Notes: generated from the sequence alone by a model not told the origin. A stretch of 64,000 bases of DNA from DASQHL01 sp963843685 (GCA_963843685.1 CAWJLO010000010.1:620001-684000); one strand, 5' to 3'. Counted from the stretch's first letter, positions 27,198 to 36,418 are shown. Translations and numbers: made by a program.

Positions 27198-28525
27198 ATG
27201 GTCGAGCCACAGATTAGGTATGCGAGGACGGTTGATGGAGTCAACATCGCGTACTTCACGTTGGGTGAGGGCGTGCCGTTGGTGCAGATCCACTTTCCCT
27301 TCTCGAACGTGCAGCATGAGTTGGCGACGCCGCGCATACGCGAACCGGAGGAGCGCACCGCGCGGCAAGCGATGCTGGTGCGATACGACCATCGCGATCT
27401 GGGAATCTCGGACAAGTGGCCGCACGCGCTGACCGCACTGGACTACGTGCGCGACCTCGAAGCGGTGGTGGACAAACTGGCGCTGCGGCGATTCGTCCTG
27501 GTCTGCATCCACGGCGGTGGGTATCCAATCGCATTCGCGTATGCGGCGGTGCATCCGGAGCGTGTTCTGGCGCTGGCGGCAAGCGTGGGCGGACCAGCGG
27601 CAGACTTCACGCGCGCGATGGCAGACATGCCGGGCGCCGACTGGCGCTTCATCAGTGATGCGTTGGCCCGACGACTCGTCGGGCCCGACGAATCCGCAGC
27701 TGCGGCGGACATAGCCGAAGATCTGCGAGAATCCACAAGCCTCGAAGGCCTTCGGCGGTTGAACGAGTGGTACGGGTATGCACGGCGCGAAGTTGACGCC
27801 GAGGCTGTGCAAGCAAGAAGCCTGCTGCTCCCGGCGCCGACCGGGGACGACTCGCTGGCGGAGGCGCGCGCCCTTGCAGCGCGAATGCCGAACGCCGTCG
27901 TGCAGCCTGTCGGCGGCGGGTCCCACGCGGCTCGCAATGCGGAAGTCGCGAACGCCATCGAGGTGTTCCTGACCGGACAGCAATCGTCGGCTCCAGTGGA
28001 CGCAGCACCGCCGAAGGCTGGTCGAGGCGCGTCGGCGGTGATCTTATTCACCGACATCGTCGACTCCACCGCCCTCACCGAGCGGCTCGGCGACGGGCGG
28101 TTCCGGGAGGCTTCGCGGGCGCTGGACGCGGGGCTACGCGGCGGCGATCCGCGACGCCGGCGGCGCGGCCGATCGAGGGGAAGCTCCTCGGCGACGGGGT
28201 GCTCGCGACGTTTCCTTCGGCCGCGCAGGCGATCGACGGCGCGCGGCGGTGTTTGGCGCTGTCGGCGCCGCGACGGAGCTGGGCCTGCACATCGGCCTGC
28301 ACGCGGGGGACGTCATACGAGAAGCACGACAACGTGTTCGGCGGGGCGGTGAACATCGCCGTCGCGGATCTGCGGCCTGTCGGCGCCGGGCGAGATCCTG
28401 GTGTCGGACGTGGTCGGGGGATGGCGCGGTCGTCGGCGGGCGTGGCGTTCGAGGACCGCGGCGAGCAGGCGATGAAGGGCGTCAGCGACCCCGTCCGCAT
28501 CTACGCCGTGCGGGAAATGCGATGA
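27198..28525 (+). pseudogene. Alpha/beta-hydrolase - cyclase fusion, paralogue 2, cyclase domain multiply frameshifted
   Basis: From ATG 27198 the hydrolase part and the cyclase start (L-F-T-D-I-V-D-S-T-A-L-T-E-R-L-G-D) are intact to about 28135. After that the cyclase domain is recognisable but spread over three frames with at least five indels before 28450: L-G-D-G-V-L-A-T-F and N-V-F-G-G-A-V-N-I-A in one frame, T-E-L-G-L-H-I-G-L-H-A-G-D-V in another. The last stretch ends R-I-Y-A-V-R-E-M-R at 28525. The nucleophile elbow reads C-I-H-G-G-G (residues 103-108), again without Ser. Either a decaying gene or a poorly resolved stretch of sequence. Confidence 0.72.
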
Positions 28526-29870
28526 GCATCGAACAGCAGATCTCCTACTGCACGGCATCCGGCGGCGTCCGCATCGGGTATGCCACCTACGGAAATGACG
28601 GGGCGCCTCCGCTGGTCTACCTGCCCGATCTGCCCGGACAAGAGACGATCTGGGCTTCCACCTGGGGTCGGCCGTTCATGGAGGAGCTGGCCCGGTACAG
28701 GCGACTCATCACGTTTGATTTCGGTGGCTTCGGTGCTTCAGAACGCAACGTCCCACGGGCCGGACGGCACGACCTCTTCGCCGCGGACCTCGCGGCTGTA
28801 GCGGATCGACCTCTCGCTTAGGGCAGTTCCAGGTCTTCGCGGCGGGCATGGGTCCCGGCATCGCGTCGATCCTGTACGCAGGTGCCCACCCGAAGCGCGT
28901 GACCAAGCTCGTTCTGTTCAGCCCGAGGATGATGTCGTCAGGCTCTGATTCGACTGCGGCCGAGTCGATCCGAGCGTCGTTCCAGCTGTACAGCCGCTCG
29001 GTCGCAACCCTGTTCTTTCCAAGTGGACCGCCCGATGCACAGCGCTGGTTCTCAAGGACGGTCGTTGACTGGACCAGCGCGGCGCAATTCGAGGAGTTCC
29101 TTCGTGGGACGCTCGACCTGTCGGACACTCTGGCCGGGCTCAAGCTGCCCGTGTTGGTCCTCCATCGCAAGGGACCGCAGGTCGTCCCCTTCGCCGAAAT
29201 TCGCACGGCCGCCTCGCTGATGCCGGGCGCGCGCCTCGTGACGCTGGACGGCGATGCCGGCGTGCCATACCTGGACTACAAGCAGTTCCTCCCCACGCTG
29301 CACGACTTCCTCGGCATTGCGAGCGAGGAGGCGCGGCCGTCCGCGCCAGCCGGCGGCCTCCGCACCGTCCTCTTCACCGACATCGTCGGCCACACCGAGA
29401 TGATGCAGCGCCTCGGCGACCAGAAGGGCCGCGACGTCCTCCGCGAGCACGAGCGCATCACCCGCGACCTCCTCAAGCAGCACGGCGGCGCCGAGGTCAA
29501 GACCATGGGCGACGGCTTCATGGCCTCCTTCGCCTCCGTCACCGCCGCCATGGACTGCGCCATCGCCCTCCAGCGCGCCTTCGCCGCCCGCGACGGCGAG
29601 CCGCTGCAGGTGCGCGTCGGCCTCAACGCCGGCGAGCCCATCGAGGAGGACGGCGACCTCTTCGGCGCCACCGTCATCCTCGCCTCCCGCATCGCCGCCA
29701 AGGCCGGCCCCGGCGAGATCCTCATCCCCGAGCCCCTCCGCCACCTCCTCGCCGGCAAGTCCTACGCCTACGCCGACCGCGGCGACACCATGCTCAAAGG
29801 CTTCGACGACGCCGTCCGCCTCTACGAAGTCCGCTGGCAACCTGAGCACGGCGGCCTGTCCGGCGGGTAG
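28522..29870 (+). CDS. Alpha/beta-hydrolase - cyclase fusion, paralogue 3, frameshifted
   Basis: ATG 28522 overlaps the stop of paralogue 2 (ATGA). The hydrolase part begins M-S-I-E-Q-Q-I-S-Y-C-T-A and is interrupted near 28803; L-G-Q-F-Q-V-F-A-A-G-M-G-P-G-I-A-S-I-L-Y continues in another frame. The elbow reads A-A-G-M-G-P, so the nucleophile Ser is missing here too. The cyclase domain is intact: L-F-T-D-I-V-G-H-T-E-M-M-Q-R-L-G-D and T-M-G-D-G-F-M-A-S-F carry the metal Asps. Its cyclase is of a different subtype from paralogues 1 and 2. Total length is about 449 residues. Confidence 0.8.
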
Positions 29871-29927
29871 TCTCCGCTGACAGCGTCAGCGTCCGTGTAC
29901 GTGCTCACACGCTGAAACGATCACAAG

Positions 29928-30032
29928 CAGCGGAAGTGCAGAGAGCGCAGCGCCCTCTGCCGGGGGGCTCCGGGGGGTGTCCCCCCGGAAACCATTTATT
30001 TCAATCAGTGCGGGGTACGCGCAAGCGGACAC
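29928..30032 (+). repeat. Dispersed hairpin repeat, copy E
   Basis: GCAGAGAGCGCAGCGCCCTC, then GGGGGGTGTCCCCCC, a short AT-rich spacer without the TTCTTAAGAA palindrome, and the tail GTACGCGCAAGCGGACAC. It begins 57 nt after the third cyclase gene. Confidence 0.82.
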
Positions 30033-30161
30033 CACACCCCACCACTGACACCGCTGCACTCACCACCCCTAGGCGCACATCGGCGCCATCGGCGGACAAC
30101 CCACGTCGTCTTCATCCGCCGCTCTGTGCCATCTCCGCATGAGCCCGTATCATCGATGATC

Positions 30162-30717
30162 ATGCCGACACCCTACGCCCGCCTCGACTTCGCGCCGGGT
30201 TGGCAGACCACCAACGACAACCTCATCGAGCTCGTCGACCTCTTCGACGGCGACAAGCTCGATTGGATTCCGAGGGAAGGCGAATGGCCGGCGCGCGCGA
30301 TCTTCGCCCACATCGTCGGCGCCCGCTATCACGGCCCGATCGCCACCCCCGAAGAGATGGCACGCTTGGGCGACGTCTGGCCGCTCTGCCGAGACGCCCG
30401 ACGGCATCAAGCAAGAGCTCCGCTCCTCGTGGGAGATGCTCGCCCGCTTTCTCCGCGACCCGGCGAAGCTCGACGCCGTCTACGACGATGGCGGCACGCC
30501 TTCACCCGCCGGCCCTCCCCCGTCTCCCCTCCTCGGTTCCGTCGAGCGCGCTCAGGCAGGCATGGACCTCGGCTACGTCGACCAACCCGACCGCTACTCC
30601 GGCCATTACATCGCCTACCACCGCTTCGCCCACGACCTCCACCACCGTTCGACGCTGATCGGCTACCTCTCCCAACTCGGCGTCACCCTCGACGGCCGCC
30701 GCATCCGCCCCCTCTAG
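30162..30717 (+). CDS. DinB superfamily protein, frameshifted
   Basis: About 185 residues. The N-terminal half has the DinB-like I-F-A-H-I-V-G-A-R-Y-H, and the C-terminal half H-D-L-H-H-R-S-T-L-I-G-Y-L-S-Q-L-G-V, supplying the His ligands of the four-helix metal-binding fold. DinB-like proteins include thiol-dependent transferases, often in stress or detoxification. The frame changes near 30385-30395, from V-W-P-L-C-R to T-P-D-G-I-K-Q-E-L. I prefer ATG 30162 to ATG 30156 because a TATCAT hexamer ends 8 nt before it, fitting a leaderless start; no ribosome site is present. Repeat copies E and F flank the gene. Confidence 0.7.
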
Positions 30718-30872
30718 CGACGCTGGCGTCGGCCGCACCCCGCCCGAGACGCGCCCGGGATGCAACCTCTCGCTGCAAGTCAGCGCCATCGTCGGACAAC
30801 CCTCGCCAACGCCCGCCCGGCTGAAACGCTGACACGGAGAAACGCTGACGCTGACACGCTGAAGTGCTCACC

Positions 30873-30988
30873 GAGCGGGAGTGCAGAGGGCGCAGCGCCC
30901 TCTGCCGGGGGGCTCCGGGGGGTGTCCCCCCGGCACCTTCTTTCTTCTTCTTAAGAAGAATTGTGCGGGGTACGCGCCAGCGGACACC
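30873..30988 (+). repeat. Dispersed hairpin repeat, copy F
   Basis: Best-preserved copy: GCAGAGGGCGCAGCGCCCTC, GGGGGGTGTCCCCCC, the perfect palindrome TTCTTCTTAAGAAGAA, and the tail GTACGCGCCAGCGGACAC. The gene-free stretch 30718-31332 contains this copy and copy G and otherwise only short direct repeats of a CGCTGACAC/CGCTGAAAC-like unit at 30820-30865. Confidence 0.85.
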
Positions 30989-31101
30989 GCCACACCCACC
31001 AGCTCGAACCGTCATCACACCCGCGCATCCGCCGCCAATCGGCGGATCTCCCCCCGTCGGAATCTCACCCGCCAACCCGCACCGTCCCCGACGCTCAATA
31101 G

Positions 31102-31220
31102 GAGCGGGAGTGCAGAGAGCGCAGCGCCCTCTGCCGGGGGGCTCCGGGGGGTGTCCCCCCGGCCCCTTCTCTTCTCCTCTTCTTAAGAAGAATTGTGCGG
31201 GGTACGCGCCAGCGGACACC
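31102..31220 (+). repeat. Dispersed hairpin repeat, copy G
   Basis: GCAGAGAGCGCAGCGCCCTC, GGGGGGTGTCCCCCC, pyrimidine tract, TCTTCTTAAGAAGA palindrome and the tail GTACGCGCCAGCGGACAC. It lies 113 nt after copy F in the same orientation. No further copy is seen to the right of this point. Confidence 0.85.
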
Positions 31221-31332
31221 GCACCCCACCAGTGACACCAACCGCTTGGAGATCACCCCCAGATCCCTACCGTCGTCATCAAGCGACCAAGGCCCGATTG
31301 CTGACTGCTGATTGCTGAAAGCTGGCCCCACC

Positions 31333-31761
31333 ATGCCCAGAGGCGGAAGACGACCCGGCGCCGGCGCCCCCTTCGGCAACCTGAACGCCCTCAGCGGCGG
31401 TGATCACGCCATGCGCTTCACCTCCGCCTATCTGCGCTTCATCGACGACTTCGGCGGCCGCGAAGCGCGGCGTGCGCTGGCCGTGATCCTGCGCGACGCC
31501 GGCTTCTACATCCCGCCCGACTACCGCTTCAACGGAGACTTCCGTGGACTCGCTGCATTCCTCTACCAGCGATGGCGATGCGGCCAGCTCGAAAGCCTAT
31601 TCGACGCGCCGTCGGCCTCCGCCGCAACCACCCCCTCAGTCCCGCAGTCAGATACACCCATCTCGAAGCCGCAGACGCCAGACAATCAAAGAACAATCAA
31701 ACCCGCAGCGCCGCCAGCCTCCCCAGCACGGCGTCGGCCTCGGAAAGGACGTCCGCGATGA
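31333..31761 (+). CDS. Hypothetical protein with N-terminal G-N-L-N-A-L motif
   Basis: A 142-residue protein starting M-P-R-G-G-R-R-P-G-A-G-A-P-F-G-N-L-N-A-L. Such a basic R-P-G-A-G-A-P-x-G-N-x-N-A-L start is frequent in small Chloroflexota and phage-related proteins of unknown role, including terminase-small-subunit-like ones; I cannot place it. The middle is Arg/aromatic rich (R-D-A-G-F-Y-I-P-P-D-Y-R-F) and the tail is disordered and Pro/Arg rich. Its last 65 nt overlap the 3' end of the convergent monooxygenase gene. Intact frame, but function unknown. Confidence 0.55.
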   Translation: MPRGGRRPGAGAPFGNLNALSGGDHAMRFTSAYLRFIDDFGGREARRALAVILRDAGFYIPPDYRFNGDFRGLAAFLYQRWRCGQLESLFDAPSASAATTPSVPQSDTPISKPQTPDNQRTIKPAAPPASPARRRPRKGRPR

Positions 31762-32662
31762 TCGCCGCCACCGGCTTCACCTCCCGCACCAGCCCCGCCG
31801 ACTGCCCCGCGTACGCAGAGTGCGCCCGCAGCGGCGTCTCCCCCGCCGCCTCCGCCATGATCGCCGAGCGCGCCGCCCGCAGCTCCTCCTCCCGCCCGTA
31901 CCACTCCTCCACGAACGCCGTCCGCACCGTCCGCCCGTGGATCCCTTCCGGCCACGCCAGCTGGTCCATCACGTCGAACACGTCCGTGAACGCCGTGTCG
32001 TCCGCGCTCGCCCCGATGATCTTCTCCCGGTGCCCCTGCGCCGGCGGCGTCGCCTCCACGGACGCCACGAACCGCGTCCCCATGATCACGCCCTGCGCAC
32101 CCAGCGCCAGCGCCGCCACCAGCCCCCGCCCGTCCGCGATGCCGCCCGCCGCGATCACTGGGATCCCGCCCGAAACGTCCACCGTCTGCGGCACCAGCGC
32201 CATCGTCGCCACGCTGCCTGTGTGCCCGCCCGCCTCGCCGCCCTGCGCGATGATCGCGTCAACCCTCGCCGCGGCCGCCTGGCGCGCACCCGCCACCGTC
32301 TGCACCTGCGACAGCACCTGCACACCAGCACCGTGCGCCTTCGCCACGAACGGCGTCGGGTCACCGAAGCTCAGCGTGATCGAAGGCACCCGTTCCTCCA
32401 GGCATACGTCGAAGAACCCCGGCGCCGCGCCCAGGATGTGCACCCACAGGTTCACGCTGAACGGCTTCGACGTCGCCGCGCGCACAGCCCGGATCTTCTC
32501 ACGCAGCCCCTCGGGCCCGTCGCCGACGATCCCGCCCAGCCCGCCGAGGCCCCCGGCCACCGACACCGCCGACGCGAGCGCGGGCCCGGCCGTGCCGCCC
32601 GCCATCCCCGCGTTGCCAATCGGCACGTCAATGCCCAACACATCGCAGATTGCTGTGTGCAT
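31697..32662 (-). CDS. Nitronate monooxygenase family flavoprotein
   Basis: A 321-residue TIM-barrel flavoprotein. Typical features are the P-I-G-N-A-G-M-A-G start (more often P-I-I-Q-A-P-M-A), S-F-G-D-P-T-P-F-V, I-A-Q-G-G-E-A-G-G-H-T-G-S (FMN-phosphate side, with the conserved His), P-V-I-A-A-G-G-I-A-D-G-R-G and A-L-G-A-Q-G-V-I-M-G-T-R-F. These enzymes oxidise nitronates or related substrates, using FMN; enoyl-ACP reductase II is a near relative. It lies 15 nt downstream of the K+ channel gene on the same strand, probably as its operon partner. Confidence 0.83.
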   Translation of the reverse strand: MHTAICDVLGIDVPIGNAGMAGGTAGPALASAVSVAGGLGGLGGIVGDGPEGLREKIRAVRAATSKPFSVNLWVHILGAAPGFFDVCLEERVPSITLSFGDPTPFVAKAHGAGVQVLSQVQTVAGARQAAAARVDAIIAQGGEAGGHTGSVATMALVPQTVDVSGGIPVIAAGGIADGRGLVAALALGAQGVIMGTRFVASVEATPPAQGHREKIIGASADDTAFTDVFDVMDQLAWPEGIHGRTVRTAFVEEWYGREEELRAARSAIMAEAAGETPLRAHSAYAGQSAGLVREVKPVAAIIADVLSEADAVLGRLAALRV

Positions 32663-32677
32663 GAAGTTGTGCTCCCG

Positions 32678-33709
32678 CTACCGCCCCGCCTCGCGCGCAA
32701 TCCCGGACGAACGCGACGCCGTCGCGACGTCCTCCTCCGTACCCACCACCATCAGCCGGTCGCCCATCTCCAGCCGCACGTCCGCGCGCGGCCCGACCAT
32801 CAGCTCGCCGCCCGGACGCTGTAACCCCAGGATGGTCACGTGGGATGCCTCCAGCACGTGCCGGATGTACATCCCCAGCAGCCCCGACTCTTCCGTCACT
32901 TCGATCTCCGCGAGAATCCGCTCGGCGCTGCGCCCCACCGACAGCGTGTCGAAGAAGTCGACCATGTTCGGCTGTAGCGCCGAAAGCGCCATACGCCGCC
33001 CGCTGATCGCGTACGGTGAGATCACGCGCGCCGCCCCCGCCCGCATCGCCCGCGACTCGCTCTCGGGACGCGCCGCCCGCGCAACGACGAAGATGCCCGG
33101 GTTGAGCGCCTTCGCCGTGAGCGTGATGTACGTGTTGCCGGAGTCGGAGTCAGACGCCGCCAGCAGCGTCTGCGCGCGCGTCACGCCCGCCTCCAGCAGG
33201 ACCTCGTCCGCCGCGGCGTCGCCCTGCACCACCAGATATCCCTGCTCGACCGCACGCTGCAGCGTCTCGGTGTTGCTCTCCACGACCACGAAGGGCGCCC
33301 CGCGCTCGGCGAACTCTCGCGCGATCTGCTCGCCCACCCGGCCGTATCCGCAGAGGATGTGGTGATCGCGAAGCTGTTCGATGCGTCCCTTCATGCGGGT
33401 GATTCCGAACGCCGCGCGCAGGTCGCCCTCGATAATGAGCGCGACGAACGTCGTCAGCAGGTAGAAGGCCGTTCCGACGCCGAAGAGTACCAGAACGATC
33501 GTGAAAACGCGGCCCTTCGTGTCCAGCGGATGGATCTCACGGTAGCCGACCGTCGTGATCGTCGTCACCGTCATGAACAGCGCATCGAGGAACGACCAGC
33601 GTTCGATGATCATGTACCCGCCCGTGCCCCCGGCGAGCATGGCGGCGAAGATGATCAGCCCGGTGAAGACGCGCGCCCGCGCGTCGCGCACGTTGCCGTT
33701 TCGATTCAT
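32678..33709 (-). CDS. Two-helix K+ channel with RCK (TrkA-N/TrkA-C) domains
   Basis: A 343-residue channel. Two membrane helices (about 14-32 and 70-95) enclose a pore loop with selectivity filter T-V-G-Y (residues 53-56). An RCK domain follows, starting I-L-C-G-Y-G-R-V-G-E-Q-I-A near residue 115, and a C-terminal TrkA-C-like lobe (M-V-V-G-T-E-E-D). This is the YugO/MthK plan; RCK lobes respond to nucleotides, and TrkA-C domains in other bacteria bind c-di-AMP. ATG 33709 is chosen because the TACAAT hexamer ends 6 nt before it, giving a leaderless transcript. Confidence 0.9.
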   Translation of the reverse strand: MNRNGNVRDARARVFTGLIIFAAMLAGGTGGYMIIERWSFLDALFMTVTTITTVGYREIHPLDTKGRVFTIVLVLFGVGTAFYLLTTFVALIIEGDLRAAFGITRMKGRIEQLRDHHILCGYGRVGEQIAREFAERGAPFVVVESNTETLQRAVEQGYLVVQGDAAADEVLLEAGVTRAQTLLAASDSDSGNTYITLTAKALNPGIFVVARAARPESESRAMRAGAARVISPYAISGRRMALSALQPNMVDFFDTLSVGRSAERILAEIEVTEESGLLGMYIRHVLEASHVTILGLQRPGGELMVGPRADVRLEMGDRLMVVGTEEDVATASRSSGIAREAGR

Positions 33710-33715
33710 GGCAGG

Positions 33716-33721
33716 ATTGTA
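33716..33721 (-). promoter_or_regulatory. -10 hexamer TACAAT of a leaderless K+ channel promoter
   Basis: TACAAT on the minus strand ends 6 nt before ATG 33709. No ribosome site or clear -35 is present. It separates the channel gene transcriptionally from the pheA gene ending 49 nt upstream. Confidence 0.5.
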
Positions 33722-33757
33722 CACGCGAGGGCTGGGTCGTCCGCACGTAGGGCAGCG

Positions 33758-34588
33758 CTAGCTGGACCAGACGGGGTACGAGCCGAACACTTTGAAGAAG
33801 TCGGCCTGCTCCTTCACCGCCGCCAGAGCCTGCGCGACCAACAGGTCGTCGCGATGACCTTCAATGTCGATCAGAAAGATGTAGACCCCCAGTTCCTCGC
33901 CCGACGGCCGCGATTCGATCTTCGTCATGTTGATTTGCCGGTCGGAGAACTCGTGCAGCACGCTGACCAGCGTGCCCGGACGGTCGTGCGCCACGGCGAA
34001 CGCCAGCGACGTCTTGTCGCGCCCTGTCGGCGGCACACCTTCTCGCGCCAGCACCACGAATCGCGTCTTGTTGTTCCGCGCGTCCTCGATTCCACGCTCC
34101 ACGATCCGCGCGCCGTAGATCTCCGCTGCGCGTGGCGGCCCGATTGCGGCGGAGCGCTCAGTGCGCATCATCACGGCGACCGCCTCGGAATTGGAGAGCG
34201 CCGCCTCCGTGCGCACCGAGGGAAAGTGCGTTTCCAGGTAGTGACGGCACTGCCCCAGCGATTGCGGGTGCGAGTAGATCACCGAAACCTTCGCCAAGTC
34301 AGCGCCCGGCTGCGTCATGAGGCAATGCTCAATCGCCAGCACCAACTCGCCGCAGATTGCGATGCCCTCATCGTGTACGAGGAGATCCACGGTGTCCGTC
34401 ACCGTGCCCTGGAGGCTGTTCTCGATCGCGACCACAGCGCGGTCAGCGGCGCCAGACTCCATGGCGCGCACGGCTGCCGTCACCGTCGGGTGCGGCGACA
34501 GCTCGGCACCGGGAAATGCCTGGAGGGCAGCGACTTCAGAATTCGTCCCGGGCGGGCCGAGGTACGTGACTCGAAGCTTGTCGGCCAC
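33758..34588 (-). CDS. pheA: Prephenate dehydratase
   Basis: A 276-residue prephenate dehydratase, which makes phenylpyruvate for phenylalanine synthesis. It has Y-L-G-P-P-G-T-N-S-E at the start, I-E-N-S-L-Q-G-T-V-T-D-T-V-D-L-L, and a C-terminal ACT domain with the feedback-site motif I-E-S-R-P. The catalytic T-R-F triplet is present in N-N-K-T-R-F-V-V-L. GTG 34588 directly abuts the stop of the upstream TrkA-like gene, so it is co-translated with the K+-related genes, an unusual neighbour set for an aromatic amino-acid gene. Confidence 0.92.
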   Translation of the reverse strand: MADKLRVTYLGPPGTNSEVAALQAFPGAELSPHPTVTAAVRAMESGAADRAVVAIENSLQGTVTDTVDLLVHDEGIAICGELVLAIEHCLMTQPGADLAKVSVIYSHPQSLGQCRHYLETHFPSVRTEAALSNSEAVAVMMRTERSAAIGPPRAAEIYGARIVERGIEDARNNKTRFVVLAREGVPPTGRDKTSLAFAVAHDRPGTLVSVLHEFSDRQINMTKIESRPSGEELGVYIFLIDIEGHRDDLLVAQALAAVKEQADFFKVFGSYPVWSS

Positions 34589-35281
34589 TCAGAAGCTGCG
34601 CGCCGGAGGCGGTGTCATCAAGGCCTCCCGCAGCGACTCCTCGCTCTCGTGCATCGTTACCGCCACGACCTGGTCGCCGGACCGGATGACGGAGTCACCG
34701 GACGGCACTCTCGGCTGGCCATCCTCGCTCACGATCAGCAGGATGATCGACTGATACGGCAGCATCAGCGTCTTGATCGCCTGACCCACGACGCGCGAGT
34801 CTTCAGGAATGCGCACCTCCACGATCTCCAGCCCGCTGCCCTTGAGCTTGAGCAATGGAATGAGGTGATGCGTCGGGAGTTCCGGTTCGATATGGGCCAT
34901 GATCGCGGAGGTCGCGCTGACCGTGATATCGACGTCCAGGCGGCGGAAAATCTCCTCGTTCTTCGGGTTGTTGATGCGCGCGACCGTGCGCGTGACGTTG
35001 AACCGCTGCTTGGCCACCTGGCAGGCGACGAGGTTGTCTTCGTCATCGCCCGTGACTGCCAGGAACATGTCGGCGCGCGACGTGCCCGCCTTCTCCAGCA
35101 CGGTCGCCTCACAGCCGTCACCCTCCATGACGATGTCGCCCAGATCCTCGGCGATCTCCGCCGCTTTGGCCGCATCCTGTTCGATCACGAGGACCTCGTG
35201 GTTCGCTTCGATCAGTTCTTTCGCGAGCGCGAAGCCCACCTTGCCCCCGCCGATGACGATGACGTACATGGCGTTCGACAT
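34589..35281 (-). CDS. TrkA family RCK protein (TrkA-N + TrkA-C)
   Basis: A 230-residue soluble K+-uptake regulator. Nucleotide-binding TrkA-N domain with G-G-G-K-V-G near residue 11, D-G-C near residue 55 and V-T-G-D-D-E-D-N-L; TrkA-C domain with P-S-G-D-S-V-I-R-S-G-D-Q-V-V-A-V near the end. Such proteins gate Trk/Ktr transporters in response to NAD(H), ATP or c-di-AMP. No TrkH/KtrB channel subunit is in the window. It is separated by 3 nt from the next RCK gene, and its stop abuts the pheA start. Confidence 0.9.
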   Translation of the reverse strand: MSNAMYVIVIGGGKVGFALAKELIEANHEVLVIEQDAAKAAEIAEDLGDIVMEGDGCEATVLEKAGTSRADMFLAVTGDDEDNLVACQVAKQRFNVTRTVARINNPKNEEIFRRLDVDITVSATSAIMAHIEPELPTHHLIPLLKLKGSGLEIVEVRIPEDSRVVGQAIKTLMLPYQSIILLIVSEDGQPRVPSGDSVIRSGDQVVAVTMHESEESLREALMTPPPARSF

Positions 35282-35284
35282 CGA

Positions 35285-35743
35285 TCAGAAGTCTTCCTGC
35301 TGGCGGAACGTCAGTGCCAGTTCGCTTGCCTCTTCGTCGGAATCCGCCTCGATGATCCGCTTGAGGCGCTTAGCCTGGACGCGCGTCGGGTTGATCGTGC
35401 GAAGCCCGAGGTTGCGGTACATCTCTTCGCGCAGCGGATCGAACACGCGCGTCGCGACCACCGGCACGCCGAACACGTGCTTGGCGATCTGCGCCGCCAT
35501 TACGTTTCGGTTGTCGCCGCGGGTCGTGCTGACAAATACGTCCATGTTCTCGATGCCGATGCGCCGCAACGTGTCCACGTCGATGCCGTTTCCGACAACC
35601 TTCGATCCGTTGAAGTCATCCGGCAGAAAGCGAAACGACGAAGGGTCGATGTCGAGGACGAGCACGCGATTGCCGTCGCGCGCAAGATCGGCCGCCAGCG
35701 CGGAGCCCACCCTCCCGCAGCCCATCACCATCACGTTCTTCAT
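35285..35743 (-). CDS. TrkA-N domain protein (single RCK-N domain)
   Basis: A 152-residue Rossmann protein with G-C-G-R-V-G-S-A-L-A near residue 10, D-I-D-P near residue 31 and T-T-R-G-D-N-R-N-V-M-A-A-Q-I-A. It resembles the N-terminal half of TrkA without the C-terminal ligand lobe. Together with the next gene (34589) it looks like a two-protein version of the usual pair of RCK units. ATG 35743 is preferred; the in-frame GTG upstream is possible. Its start lies 20 nt after the universal-stress gene. Confidence 0.85.
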   Translation of the reverse strand: MKNVMVMGCGRVGSALAADLARDGNRVLVLDIDPSSFRFLPDDFNGSKVVGNGIDVDTLRRIGIENMDVFVSTTRGDNRNVMAAQIAKHVFGVPVVATRVFDPLREEMYRNLGLRTINPTRVQAKRLKRIIEADSDEEASELALTFRQQEDF

Positions 35744-35763
35744 GCTTGCCTTCGCCTCGGCGA

Positions 35764-36213
35764 TCACTCGCGCACCGGGTGGCGCCACAGCCAGACGTTG
35801 CAGGGGGCGGCGCGGGTGACGTACTGGGTGAGCCGCCCCATCTGGTACTCGCCGAGCGGCGCTTTGTGCTCGGCGCCCATCAGGATCAGATCGACGCCAC
35901 GCTCCATCGCCTCGTCAACAATCGCGTGGCCGGCCTCGCGAGCCTGCAGCAACTCGCCCTCGATCTTGAAGTCGGCGTCGCCGGCAGCTCGTTCGGCGCG
36001 CGTGAGCACGTCTTCGCCGGCGGCGGCTTCCTCCGAAAGTTCGGCGTCAAGGGGGAGTGAGCGTTTGACCTCGATCACGTGGACGGCATACACCTTGCCC
36101 TTGTTCTTTTTTGCGATGGAGCACGCGAGCACCACGGCGTCCATGCTCGCCGGCGAGCCGTCCACTGGAACGAGTATTGAGCGGACGCCGGCTAGGGGAT
36201 CGGTTGCAGCCAA
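35764..36213 (-). CDS. Universal stress protein (UspA family)
   Basis: A 149-residue UspA-like protein: I-L-V-P-V-D-G-S-P-A-S near the start, V-D-L-I-L-M-G-A-E-H-K and the ATP-binding-like segment G-R-L-T-Q-Y-V-T-R-A-A-P-C-N-V-W-L. The frame is open to 36303, but a consensus promoter lies inside that extension, so I place the start at TTG 36213. A GGAG lies about 11 nt upstream. It leads an operon with the two RCK genes and pheA, tying general stress to K+ control. Confidence 0.82.
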   Translation of the reverse strand: MAATDPLAGVRSILVPVDGSPASMDAVVLACSIAKKNKGKVYAVHVIEVKRSLPLDAELSEEAAAGEDVLTRAERAAGDADFKIEGELLQAREAGHAIVDEAMERGVDLILMGAEHKAPLGEYQMGRLTQYVTRAAPCNVWLWRHPVRE

Positions 36214-36270
36214 GGTTACGTCATACTCCGCGCGCGGGTGCGGCGACCCGCATCTGCAGGGCGTCTGGCC

Positions 36271-36299
36271 ATTATAGGAAGGGGGTTCCCTACTAGCAA
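36271..36299 (-). promoter_or_regulatory. Sigma-70 promoter of the usp-RCK-pheA operon
   Basis: On the minus strand TTGCTA (36294-36299) and a perfect TATAAT (36271-36276) are separated by exactly 17 nt. The transcript would start near 36264, about 50 nt before TTG 36213. Confidence 0.75.
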
Positions 36300-36418
36300 C
36301 CAATCCGGGGAAGGCGCGGGCTCCTCATCTTGCACGGTGCGGGCACCCTTATCGGGAGGTCCGCTGGGTCGATATTTCAATAGAGATGATCCCGTCGCCG
36401 CGGGAGAGGGAGTTCGCC

